Source: Bacillota bacterium (GTDB taxonomy: Bacteria > Bacillota > Sulfobacillia > Sulfobacillales > Sulfobacillaceae). From it: DNA of 44,519 nucleotides. The position numbers and the translations under genes were made by a program. Within the stretch, counting starts at the first letter, position 1. Each line of letters opens with the position of its first letter. The notes under the pieces were generated by a model. That model worked only from the letters and a program-made list of their open reading frames with translations. It made no database searches and was not told where the DNA came from. The stretch lies in the NCBI GenBank assembly GCA_021795465.1, contig JAJYPK010000009.1:1-44519 (forward strand), given 5' to 3'. Of the stretch, positions 1 through 6,980 are shown piece after piece.

Positions 1-2
1 CG

Positions 3-272
3 ATTTATGCGGCCAGCTTGGACGGGGTTCGCCGCAAACTGGTCTGTCCCGATCCCGTGATTAATCAGGATGCGTATGCCCTAACCGATGCGGTTTTGCT
101 ACCACGAACGCTTCATGAAGCACTCCAGGCGTTAAATCAGGATGAGGTGTTGGTAGAAATGCTGGGGGCGTCTTTTGTGGAAAGTTACACAGCCATTAAA
201 ACGGCCGAGTTGAATCGCTATGAAGATCATGTGAGTGACTGGGAAGTAAAGGAATATCGAGAACTCTTTTAA
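3..272 (+). CDS. Glutamine synthetase-type enzyme, C-terminal end (5' truncated)
   Basis: Only the last ~89 codons are in the window; the frame is open to the left edge. The residues match the C-terminus of the glutamine synthetase superfamily: an AASLDGVRRKL segment, a conserved P-x-P, an LP-x-TLHEALQAL helix, and the terminal VSDWEVKEYRELF end. The family ligates ammonia or an amine to the gamma-carboxyl of glutamate using ATP. The C-terminus alone cannot separate true GlnA from gamma-glutamyl-amine ligases (PuuA, IpuC type). The neighbouring APC permease and glutamine amidotransferase make the second possibility attractive, but this is inference. The next gene starts 17 bases downstream, so it is probably the first visible gene of an operon running to 2625. 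Confidence 0.85.
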   Translation: MYAASLDGVRRKLVCPDPVINQDAYALTDAVLLPRTLHEALQALNQDEVLVEMLGASFVESYTAIKTAELNRYEDHVSDWEVKEYRELF

Positions 273-289
273 AGGTGAGGAGGATTGCC

Positions 290-691
290 ATGAGTCTTGT
301 CGATGGGGTCGCGGAAAGTGAGGCCAAAGGTGTCGTCAAGGAGATCTATGACGCGATGAAAAGCGCCCGGGGGTGGGACCAAGTCCCCCTGATTTGGCGT
401 GCTATGGCACATAAGCCGGACTATCTTAAAGCTAACTGGGAGCGTTATCAGGCCATCATGATGGGAGGCGCCTTAGAACCGAAAGTTAAGGAAATGATTG
501 CCTTGTCGGTCAGTATGGTCAACCGGTGTAGTTACTGAATTGACAGCCATTCTTTCGCGTTGCGAAAGATGGGAATGTCCGATGAAGAACTCGTCGAGTT
601 GGTATCAGTAATTGACTTTTTCTCCGGGACCAACGTGTTCACCTCGGGGTTAAAGTTGGAGTTTGAAAAGCCAGGTAACGAGGAGGAATGA
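290..691 (+). CDS. AhpD/carboxymuconolactone decarboxylase-like selenoprotein (CxxU), UGA recoded at 536-538
   Basis: The frame from ATG 290 (ribosome site GTGAGGAGG just upstream) meets TGA at 536-538, then continues uninterrupted to a TGA at 689-691, giving 133 residues if the internal UGA is read. The AhpD family active site is EX11CXXCX3H, a thiol relay that reduces peroxides or disulfides. Here Glu, 11 residues, Cys (527-529), Ser, Tyr, TGA, three residues and His fit this exactly, with TGA replacing the second Cys. The residues after the TGA (ALRKMGMSDEEL and onward) are typical of the family, so the stop is not the gene end. A SECIS-like hairpin follows at 547-572. The last codons overlap the ribosome site of the next gene, as in a normal operon. 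The alternative is a recent nonsense mutation of TGT/TGC or a sequencing error. SelA, SelB, SelC and SelD are not in the window. Confidence 0.82.
547..572 (+). promoter_or_regulatory. Candidate bacterial SECIS element for UGA recoding
   Basis: Eight bases after the in-frame TGA (536-538) the mRNA can form an 11-bp hairpin. CCAT (547-550) pairs with ATGG (569-572), T551 is bulged, and CTTTCGC (552-558) pairs with GCGAAAG (562-568) around the loop GTT (559-561). The apical loop begins with G and lies 20 bases from the UGA. As I know them, bacterial SECIS elements are placed in this way: directly downstream, with a G at the start of the loop and, in E. coli fdhF, a bulged U needed for SelB binding. 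The pairing is read directly; SelB recognition is inference. Confidence 0.72.
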
Positions 692-694
692 TCG

Positions 695-1003
695 ATGAGC
701 CGTTTACAGCATGTGGTGTTGGTGAAATTTCCCCGTAGTTTGACCGAGGCCGAGGTAGAGTTTATTGACGATCTGTTGGGCCGTTGGAAGTCCGTCATCC
801 CGGGCATTGAGTCTTATCATTGGGGATTGGATGTCAGCGGGCGCAGTCGCGGTTACCAATGGGGCTTGGTGATGGAGTTTGAAAACGCGGCGGTGGCAGC
901 GGCTTATCAACCACACCCTTTACACCAAGAGTTCGCGCAATGGGTGGCAAAAGAGGACGGTGAAGTCTTGGCGTTTGACTTTCCCATTGCTGGGGGATCT
1001 TAA
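695..1003 (+). CDS. Dabb-domain (stress-responsive A/B barrel) protein
   Basis: A 102-residue single-domain protein starting at ATG 695, three bases after the selenoprotein stop, with its ribosome site GAGGAGG inside the end of that gene. The sequence has the Dabb ferredoxin-like pattern: an N-terminal strand HVVLVKF, a helix with LTEAEVEFIDDLL, a PGIESYHWG strand, a YQWGLVMEFENA strand and an H-P-LHQEF helix. Dabb proteins are small dimeric barrels; some act as cyclases or decarboxylases in natural-product or catabolic pathways, but most have unknown substrates. Tight coupling to the selenoprotein suggests a shared pathway. No specific reaction can be named. Confidence 0.8.
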   Translation: MSRLQHVVLVKFPRSLTEAEVEFIDDLLGRWKSVIPGIESYHWGLDVSGRSRGYQWGLVMEFENAAVAAAYQPHPLHQEFAQWVAKEDGEVLAFDFPIAGGS

Positions 1004-1032
1004 CGCGAAAACACGTGAAGGAGGACAGATTT

Positions 1033-2625
1033 ATGAGTGCACCAACCCCATCGAAAGCATCCGCTATCAAACCGGCCTACCATAAAGAGCTAGGGTTTTG
1101 GACCGTGGTGTTTTTAGCGACGGGAGGAATTCTCGGACCGGCTGTCGGATTCACCCCGATTTCCGTGCTAGCCTTAGCGGGACCTGCGGGGATTCTTTCG
1201 TGGATTATCGCTTTTGCCTTAATGTTGGCGGTGGCCATGTCCTATGTAGAGCTTGGTACGATGTGGCCCAGGGCCGGAGGGGTGGCATATTATCCCGCCA
1301 AAAGTAGTGGACCTATTGTGGGCACGATGAATGCCTGGGGCTCCCTGGTTGGCTATGCGTTGGCGGTTCCGTCGATCGTAGTGGCATTTACAGAATATCT
1401 CAGTTACTGGTTTCCCGGCCTCTTTCATAACGGGGTATTGACCTCGGCCGGCATTGCCGTCTCGGTGTTCGTTCTCTTGGTGATTTTCTTCATTAATACC
1501 TTAAGGATTCGGTATATGGGGCAGTTGAACAACTTCTTTACGGTTTTGACTATCGTCGGCCTTTTGGTCGTCAGCATCGCCTTATTCGGACACTTCAATC
1601 CTCAAAATCTTAGCCATTTTCATGGATTCATGCCGTTCGGAACCAATGGTCTCTTTCTAGCGATTGCCGCCACCATTTATGGTTATGGTGGGTTTCGACA
1701 ACCGATTGATTATGCAGAAGAGGTGCGCGATCCCGGTAAGACCATCCCCAAAGCGGTGTTTATTACGATGGTCATTACTTTGGTGGTGTACTTTATCGAA
1801 AGCCTGTCGTACGTGGGCGCCATCCATTGGGGGGGAATGGGAGTCGGTGTGGGAAATTGGAGCAAACTCAGTGGGCTCGCCTATCCCTTTGTCTCTGAAG
1901 CGGGAGCGCTAGGCCTTCCAATGGTAGGATTAATCGCTATGTTGACTATGCTGATCGCGTCATTTAAAGACGGGTACATTTACTTTGGGGGAGCTAGTCG
2001 GATCGGATATACCTTGGGACGCTATGATGGATATCTGCCGTCTGTGTTCACGAAGTTGACAGCGAGCGGAATTCCCTTGCCATCGGTCATCCTCACGTTG
2101 GTGGTGTCTACGATCTATATCGTACTCTTGCCGTCATTCGCGTCCCTGTTCCCGTTGGTGGCCAGTGCCCTCTTGCTGTCCTATGCTCCGGGCCCCCTAA
2201 GTCTCGCCATCTTCCGGGTGAAGTATCCCAACCAACCGCGTCCCTATCGACTGCCATGGATGAAGGTGTTGGCGCCGGTTGCTTTTGTGGTATCGAGTCT
2301 GATGATATTTTGGTCGGGATGGGCGTCTGTACGGATCCTGATTCCTTCGGTATTCGTGGGCCTGTTGCTCTTGTTCTTCTATGCGCGCCGGCGTCGCATT
2401 ACGCGCCAGGATGTTGTGCTAGGCATTTGGTTCCCGGTTTACCAACTGCTGATTATGGTAATTTCCTACATGGGGAGCGCGAATTTCGGAGGGCATAACC
2501 TCATTCCTGCCCCCTGGGATAGCGTGACCATGGTTGTGCTGTCGGTAATCTTCTACTACTGGGGATTAGCATCAGGCCTGCGCTATCAGAGTGAGGGCGT
2601 TTTCGACGAAGAACACGTATCTTAG
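1033..2625 (+). CDS. APC-superfamily amino acid/amine permease
   Basis: A 530-residue polytopic membrane protein with about 12 hydrophobic helices. The N-terminal ELGFWTVVFLATGGILGPA segment, followed by GPAGILSWIIAF and the E-x-G-x-x-WPRAGG motif, is the usual start of APC (amino acid-polyamine-organocation) transporters, which take up amino acids or amines by proton or sodium symport or exchange. A GTG at 1015 is in frame but lies in the ribosome site AAGGAGG, so ATG 1033 is the likely start. It is the last gene of the rightward operon with the glutamine synthetase-type enzyme and selenoprotein, and is followed by a strong hairpin at 2639-2670. It probably imports the substrate that the upstream ligase modifies; the substrate is unknown. 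Confidence 0.85.
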   Translation: MSAPTPSKASAIKPAYHKELGFWTVVFLATGGILGPAVGFTPISVLALAGPAGILSWIIAFALMLAVAMSYVELGTMWPRAGGVAYYPAKSSGPIVGTMNAWGSLVGYALAVPSIVVAFTEYLSYWFPGLFHNGVLTSAGIAVSVFVLLVIFFINTLRIRYMGQLNNFFTVLTIVGLLVVSIALFGHFNPQNLSHFHGFMPFGTNGLFLAIAATIYGYGGFRQPIDYAEEVRDPGKTIPKAVFITMVITLVVYFIESLSYVGAIHWGGMGVGVGNWSKLSGLAYPFVSEAGALGLPMVGLIAMLTMLIASFKDGYIYFGGASRIGYTLGRYDGYLPSVFTKLTASGIPLPSVILTLVVSTIYIVLLPSFASLFPLVASALLLSYAPGPLSLAIFRVKYPNQPRPYRLPWMKVLAPVAFVVSSLMIFWSGWASVRILIPSVFVGLLLLFFYARRRRITRQDVVLGIWFPVYQLLIMVISYMGSANFGGHNLIPAPWDSVTMVVLSVIFYYWGLASGLRYQSEGVFDEEHVS

Positions 2626-2638
2626 AATGACCCTGATC

Positions 2639-2670
2639 TGGGTGGGGTGCGTGCAAACGCTCCCCACCCA
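2639..2670. terminator. Long hairpin between convergent genes, GNRA-type tetraloop, no U-tract
   Basis: TGGGTGGGG (2639-2647) pairs perfectly with CCCCACCCA (2662-2670). A T:T mismatch follows, then GCGT pairs with ACGC around a GCAA loop. The 32-base structure lies between the permease stop at 2625 and the convergent amidotransferase stop at 2690, so it could end transcription from both sides. No run of T follows on either strand, so classic intrinsic termination is uncertain. Confidence 0.55.
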
Positions 2671-2689
2671 TCCCTAGGGCGCTGGATGG

Positions 2690-3373
2690 CTAAGGCATTA
2701 AGAGGCTTACGCCAACGGGAAGCCGTGTAATGGTGTGCGCAGACGGAAAAATCGTGTCAAAGATAAAATGATCCGGGCTATGCAGACTGGTCGCGGCCAA
2801 GTGGACGGTCCCCACCGAGAACGTATAGAGAAAATTCTCCGGGTTGCCCGCGTAGACGGCCAATCTTCCCTCCGTATCCAGAGCCATTAGATTGGCCTTT
2901 CCCTCTAAGAGGCGATGGGTTTCTTTTAGACTTTCCTCAAGGGAAAGCCCTTGGGACAGTTGGTCGCGGCATAACAGAAAGCCAACCTCGCTGTCAGAGG
3001 TTCCTTGCAATTCCGACTGATACGCGGCCACGTATTCTCGGTATCGGGCAAAATATCCGTTATGAGCAAAGGCCCATCGTGCGTCCGGGGATTGGTATGG
3101 TTGCGCATTGAGGTGGCCAATGGTCGACATGCGACTGGGTCGACGGAGATGAATAAATCCTCGGGTCAGGAGCAGGCCCCGAAGGGCATCCTCTGCCGTG
3201 GGGTCTTGGCGGATGCCAAGGACGGATCGATAACGGAAGAGGCGGTTCCCATCGGTCCAGGTGATGCCCCAACCGAAGCTGGCCAGTCCATATTGATCCA
3301 AAAGGCGACTCCAGTTCAATACATCCTGGATTTCAACCGGGTTGCCCGAGGTAATCGCTAGCATTTCACACAC
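2690..3373 (-). CDS. Class II (Ntn-type) glutamine amidotransferase-like protein, YafJ/EgtC type
   Basis: A 227-residue protein beginning M-C-E-M-L, so Cys2 becomes the N-terminal nucleophile after Met removal, the hallmark of class II glutamine amidotransferases. The GWG strand, the RPSRMSTIGHLNAQP region, the WAFAHNGYF segment and the TSDSEV motif correspond to the conserved glutamine-binding parts of this fold. Stand-alone members such as EgtC hydrolyse gamma-glutamyl amides rather than feeding a synthase. Beside a glutamine synthetase-type ligase and an amine permease, a role in removing a gamma-glutamyl group is plausible but inferred. Start is GTG 3373 with AGAGGGGA upstream. It is convergent with the permease and divergent from the IclR gene. 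Confidence 0.75.
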   Translation of the reverse strand: MCEMLAITSGNPVEIQDVLNWSRLLDQYGLASFGWGITWTDGNRLFRYRSVLGIRQDPTAEDALRGLLLTRGFIHLRRPSRMSTIGHLNAQPYQSPDARWAFAHNGYFARYREYVAAYQSELQGTSDSEVGFLLCRDQLSQGLSLEESLKETHRLLEGKANLMALDTEGRLAVYAGNPENFLYTFSVGTVHLAATSLHSPDHFIFDTIFPSAHTITRLPVGVSLLMP

Positions 3374-3606
3374 AGTCCAAAGTCCCCTCTACGTAGTGTT
3401 GTTATGGGTTCATAGGATGGCCGACCCAGCATTTGGAATCTAGAATCCACATTGTTGGAACCCCGGTTAAGCTGCAATCACTTGCTCGACGAAACCGTCG
3501 ATTCCTTATTATTCTCTATAGAGTTCGATCTTTCCTGCTCCCGGTGCAAGAATGGTTAAAGAGCTCGCGGCCAATAAGCAGGAGTTACGATCATCATCGC
3601 GAATTA

Positions 3607-3637
3607 TATAATGGAACGACATTTCCATTTTGAAATG
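3607..3637 (+). promoter_or_regulatory. Promoter -10 with overlapping inverted repeats, candidate IclR operator
   Basis: The 3374-3664 interval separates two divergent genes and holds no convincing gene. TATAAT at 3607-3612 is a good -10 box; the -35 (around 3585, TTACGA) is poor. Directly over and after it are two inverted repeats: ATGGAA/TTCCAT (3611-3616 and 3623-3628) and CATTTC/GAAATG (3620-3625 and 3632-3637). IclR-family regulators often bind AT-rich palindromes in their own promoter, so autoregulation is likely but inferred. Confidence 0.5.
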
Positions 3638-3664
3638 ATGACAATGCAGTGAGGACGATTAGCG

Positions 3665-4402
3665 ATGAGAATTGTTCAAGACGTCGAGAAGCATGGATCT
3701 TCCGTTAAAGGGTTGGAACGTGGACTAGACGTACTCGATTATCTCTTTACGGTACCCGAGGCGCCGTTGCATGCGATTGCCGAAAAAACCGGCATTCCCC
3801 CGTCTACGGTACATCGTTTGTTATCGTCGCTAGAGTTCAAGGGTTATGTAGTCGCCCGACAAGGCGTGTACCAGTTAGGGATCAAGGGGCTTTGGTTTAC
3901 CTTGGCGCGAGAGCCTATCCGTAAGATTTTGGAAGAAGTCTCGGACAGGGTAGGAGAAACCGCGAATTTTGCCATTTTGGTACAACGCGAGATGGAATTC
4001 ATTGAGCGATCGGTGTCGGATCATCCATTGGCGTTCGTGGTTTCGGTGGGGTCCCGGGTGCCGTTGTATTGTAGCGCTCTGGGAAAAGCGGTTTTGGCGA
4101 ATCGTTCGGATCTTTTGGAAGGATTGACGCTGACATCGCATCGAGGATCCGGTGCAATCGACCCGATCGAATTCCATGCCGAGCTGGAAGTGGCTCATCA
4201 GCGGGGTTTTGCGTTCGATAATCAAGAGTTCGTTGAAGGCGTGTTTTGTATTGCGGTTCCCGTGTTTGGACGCATGGGAATGGCCGTGGGAGCGGTGTCT
4301 GTCTCAGGACCGGTCGTGCGGTTTTCCCGAGATAAGGCCATACAAATTGCGCCTTATCTGAAGACGGTGGGCGAGCAAGTGACCCAATTGCTGCAGAACT
4401 AA
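3665..4402 (+). CDS. IclR-family transcriptional regulator
   Basis: A 245-residue protein with an N-terminal winged helix-turn-helix (about residues 15-75; LHAIAEKTGIPPSTVHRLL is the HTH), followed by the GAF-like IclR effector domain with the typical SRVPLYCSALGKAVLA segment and a GVFCIAVPVFG segment near the end. IclR proteins sense small organic acids and control catabolic operons. It starts at ATG 3665 behind GAGGACG and is the first gene of a tight operon (gaps of 16, -11, 3 and 14 bases) with two cupins, an aminotransferase and an SDR, so it most likely controls that pathway. The ligand cannot be told from the sequence. Confidence 0.9.
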   Translation: MRIVQDVEKHGSSVKGLERGLDVLDYLFTVPEAPLHAIAEKTGIPPSTVHRLLSSLEFKGYVVARQGVYQLGIKGLWFTLAREPIRKILEEVSDRVGETANFAILVQREMEFIERSVSDHPLAFVVSVGSRVPLYCSALGKAVLANRSDLLEGLTLTSHRGSGAIDPIEFHAELEVAHQRGFAFDNQEFVEGVFCIAVPVFGRMGMAVGAVSVSGPVVRFSRDKAIQIAPYLKTVGEQVTQLLQN

Positions 4403-4418
4403 CAAAGGATGGTGTCGC

Positions 4419-4862
4419 ATGGCAGAGGAAAATGCTGGGGGATATTTTAAGGGGCCGGCTTCGCGGGTGGTCGAGGTATCTGACGAGCAATTACCGCAGT
4501 TTCTACAAATCGATCAGTTGCCGATCAATATGGTTAGTGCGGGTGTGGGGTTAAAACCCGTATTCGGATCGAACCTGATGCTCTCGTTTGTGTATATGAA
4601 GCCGCATTCGGAGGCGTCGCTGCACGCGCATCCGGAAGAGCAAATTGGCTTGGTACTCGAAGGGGAGTATGAATTTGAGTTAAATGGCGTCCGGAAGATG
4701 ATCGGGAAAGGGGATGTCTATATCGTGCCACCCAATGTTCCACATGGTGCCTACACCTACGAGAAATCTTGTGTGGCGCTCGACATCTTTGCACCCCCGA
4801 GGACGGGTTATAAAGAAATGATTGCGGCAGCGAGAAAGGTGATGCAATTCGATGGCGAATAG
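4419..4862 (+). CDS. Small single-domain cupin protein (first of two in the operon)
   Basis: A 147-residue cupin. Motif 1 reads H-A-H-P-E-E-Q followed by GLVLEGEYEFELNG, giving two His and a Glu as metal ligands; motif 2 reads GDVYIVPPNVPHGAY and supplies the third His. Such proteins act as isomerases, dioxygenases or ligand-binding proteins with a bound divalent metal. Its last 11 bases overlap the aminotransferase start. The second cupin of the operon (6576-6980) has the same metal motif and the same D-x-FxPPR-x-G-x ending, so the two are probable paralogues that may form one two-cupin enzyme. Substrate unknown. Confidence 0.82.
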   Translation: MAEENAGGYFKGPASRVVEVSDEQLPQFLQIDQLPINMVSAGVGLKPVFGSNLMLSFVYMKPHSEASLHAHPEEQIGLVLEGEYEFELNGVRKMIGKGDVYIVPPNVPHGAYTYEKSCVALDIFAPPRTGYKEMIAAARKVMQFDGE

Positions 4863-5817
4863 CGGATCGGGGCCGACGGCCCGACAAGAAATTGACCAAG
4901 GCGTGGTTTTCTTTCGTGACCAACTACGGCCCTTTAGTGAAGCCAACGTAAGCATCGCGACCCATGCCCTCAATTATGGGACGGGATGCTTTGAAGGAAT
5001 TCGAGCGTACTGGAATGCGGATCACGAGGAACTCTATATCCTCAAAGGGAGAGAGCACTACGAGAGATTTTTGCGATCCGCCCGCATCTTAAAGATTCAA
5101 GTACCCTATGACGTGGATGGGTTGATGCATTGGACCCGAGCGATGTTGGCCGCCAACGAATATCGGCAAGATGTGTATATCCGTCCTCTCGCCTTTAAAG
5201 GGGCTGCCATGATTAAGGTGACGCTGTCGGGAGTACGCGATGACCTAGGCATATTTGCGGCCCCGATGGGTGATTACGTGAGGACGGAAGGGCTAAGGGC
5301 CACCGTTTCGAGTTGGGTCCGCATTGCGGACAACATCATTCCTTCGCGAGCCAAAGTGACGGGGGCGTATATCAACGCGGCCTTAGCCAATGACGATGCC
5401 ACACAAGATGGGTACGATGAGGCCATCATGTTGTCTCAAGATGGACAAGTGGCCGAAGCTAGTTCGTCCAACCTATTTATTGTCCGCCAGGGTGAACTCA
5501 TTACGACCCCCGTGACGTCAGATATCCTGGAAGGGATTACCCGCAACGTGGTATTTCAAATGGCTAAGCATCGCGGGTATTCCTACATTGAACGTCCAAT
5601 TGATCGCACGGAGCTCTATGTGGCCGATGAAGTGTTCTTGTGTGGAACCGGGGTGCAACTGGCTGGGGTGACAGAAATCGATCACCGCCCGGTTGGTACC
5701 GGAGTTATGGGTCCGATTACGAAGGACTTGCAACAACTGTACTTCGGTGCGGTACGCGGTCAGGACCCGACTTATAAAGATTGGCTCACACCGGTGTATG
5801 GGAAGGGAGGCACCTAA
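4852..5817 (+). CDS. Branched-chain-type (class IV, IlvE-like) aminotransferase
   Basis: A 321-residue PLP enzyme of fold type IV. The N-terminal HALNYGTGCFEGIRAY segment, the Schiff-base lysine (K168 in SRAKVTGAYINAALA), the VAEASSSNLFIV motif, the TSDILEGITRNVV phosphate-binding segment and the DEVFLCGT segment all match IlvE. The C-terminal end is also IlvE-like, so the enzyme is full length. It transfers the amino group between 2-oxoglutarate and branched-chain or related amino acids. Its place among cupins and an SDR under an IclR regulator suggests a dedicated pathway rather than general valine/leucine synthesis. It overlaps the preceding cupin gene by 11 bases, so the two are translationally coupled. 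Confidence 0.85.
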   Translation: MANSGSGPTARQEIDQGVVFFRDQLRPFSEANVSIATHALNYGTGCFEGIRAYWNADHEELYILKGREHYERFLRSARILKIQVPYDVDGLMHWTRAMLAANEYRQDVYIRPLAFKGAAMIKVTLSGVRDDLGIFAAPMGDYVRTEGLRATVSSWVRIADNIIPSRAKVTGAYINAALANDDATQDGYDEAIMLSQDGQVAEASSSNLFIVRQGELITTPVTSDILEGITRNVVFQMAKHRGYSYIERPIDRTELYVADEVFLCGTGVQLAGVTEIDHRPVGTGVMGPITKDLQQLYFGAVRGQDPTYKDWLTPVYGKGGT

Positions 5818-5820
5818 GCC

Positions 5821-6561
5821 ATGGATCTCGGATTAACTAACGAAGTCGCGATTGTGACCGGGGGGTCTCGTGGTATTGGTCGCGCCATCGTGAACACCCT
5901 GCTCGAAGAAGGAGTCAAAGTTGCGACGGGGTGTCGCCATCCCGAAGACGTCAAAGATTGGCCCAATCGGCCCGAACAACTGATGATAAATGCGTTGGAC
6001 GTGACCAAACCGGAGAGTATTGAGGCATTCGTGGACGAAGTGACGCAGCGGTGGGGCACGATTGACATGCTTGTCAATAACGCTGGGAAGGCTTATCCAG
6101 GGTCGTTTGCTGACTTGTCCGACGAAGCCTGGCAGAGTGATATCAATGTCAAACTCTTGGCACAGGTGCGGATGACACGGAGTGTGCTCAAGAACATGGC
6201 GCCAGGGGGGCGCGTCGTCAACCTGTCGGCCGTCTTCGGCAAAGAACCAGACCCAAGGTTTTTCGCTTCGAGTGTGAATCGGGCGTCATGCACGTCGTTT
6301 ACCAAGACACTGGCGAAGGAAGTCGCGGCACGTGGGATTCGTGTCAATGCGGTGAGTATTGGGTTTGTGTATTCGGGCCAATGGGAAGGGCGCCCAGACG
6401 CATACTTCGCGGACATGGTCGAACGATTTGGTGTGCCGCTTAAACGGTTTGGGCGCCCGGAGGAAGCTTCTGCGGCTGTCGCGTTTTTGCTATCGCATCC
6501 AGCATCGTACTTGACAGGGGTGGTCCTGGATGTCGACGGTGGCATGGCTAAATACTTATAA
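5821..6561 (+). CDS. SDR-family protein lacking the YxxxK catalytic pair
   Basis: A 246-residue Rossmann-fold protein with the SDR cofactor motif TGGSRGIG (about residues 13-20), the NNAG motif, a conserved Asn in the INVKLL helix and a typical C-terminal LTGVVLDVDGG. Ser136 (NLSA) is where the catalytic Ser belongs. The position of the catalytic Tyr is Ser150 and that of the Lys is Arg154, and residues 137-165 contain no Tyr at all. NAD(P) binding is therefore likely, but ordinary carbonyl/alcohol oxidoreduction is doubtful; it may do a different reaction or have a structural role. Start ATG 5821 follows GGGAGG, three bases after the aminotransferase stop. Confidence 0.85.
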   Translation: MDLGLTNEVAIVTGGSRGIGRAIVNTLLEEGVKVATGCRHPEDVKDWPNRPEQLMINALDVTKPESIEAFVDEVTQRWGTIDMLVNNAGKAYPGSFADLSDEAWQSDINVKLLAQVRMTRSVLKNMAPGGRVVNLSAVFGKEPDPRFFASSVNRASCTSFTKTLAKEVAARGIRVNAVSIGFVYSGQWEGRPDAYFADMVERFGVPLKRFGRPEEASAAVAFLLSHPASYLTGVVLDVDGGMAKYL

Positions 6562-6575
6562 GGAGGCGCGCTTTC

Positions 6576-6980
6576 ATGACCATTGACCGGAGCTATTTTA
6601 AGGATCATACCGTATGGGATGGGACCTATCCCTATCCTCCCGAGTTCAAACACATGCCAGACCTTGCCGGACTAGAAGCCGCACCGGGTGTCCTATTGCG
6701 GCCGTTTTGGGGAGAGCGCCTCATGGCCAGTTATGTCACGTTCGCGCCGGACTCGATCGCCCCTCTTCATCAGCACGACCAAGAACAACTCAGTCTGGTG
6801 CTAAAGGGGCGTCTCTTCTTTACCGTGGGTGATCAATCGCAATGGATGGATGTCGGGGATGTCGTATCGATTCCACCTGGGGTACCCCATTCGGCCACCG
6901 CGGGACCAGACGGAGCGCTTGCGGTGGACATGTTTTCCCCACCCCGAGAAGGATTTCAGCGAGCATCAGACTCTAAGTGA
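6576..6980 (+). CDS. Small single-domain cupin protein (second of two in the operon)
   Basis: A 134-residue cupin with motif 1 H-Q-H-D-Q-E-Q followed by LSLVLKGRLFF and motif 2 GDVVSIPPGVPHSA, so the full three-His/one-Glu metal site is present. It starts at ATG 6576 behind AAGGAGG and is the last gene of the IclR operon. Both cupins share the pattern of an N-terminal strand ahead of a GV-x-LRP/KP segment, the double-stranded beta-helix, and a FSPPREGF or FAPPRTGY tail. It probably acts on the same or a sequential substrate as its paralogue at 4419-4862. Confidence 0.82.
   Translation: MTIDRSYFKDHTVWDGTYPYPPEFKHMPDLAGLEAAPGVLLRPFWGERLMASYVTFAPDSIAPLHQHDQEQLSLVLKGRLFFTVGDQSQWMDVGDVVSIPPGVPHSATAGPDGALAVDMFSPPREGFQRASDSK

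Noticed and set aside
3433-3633. 66-codon ORF in the iclR upstream region
   Set aside because: It covers the promoter and palindromes, has no ribosome site and no recognisable pattern.
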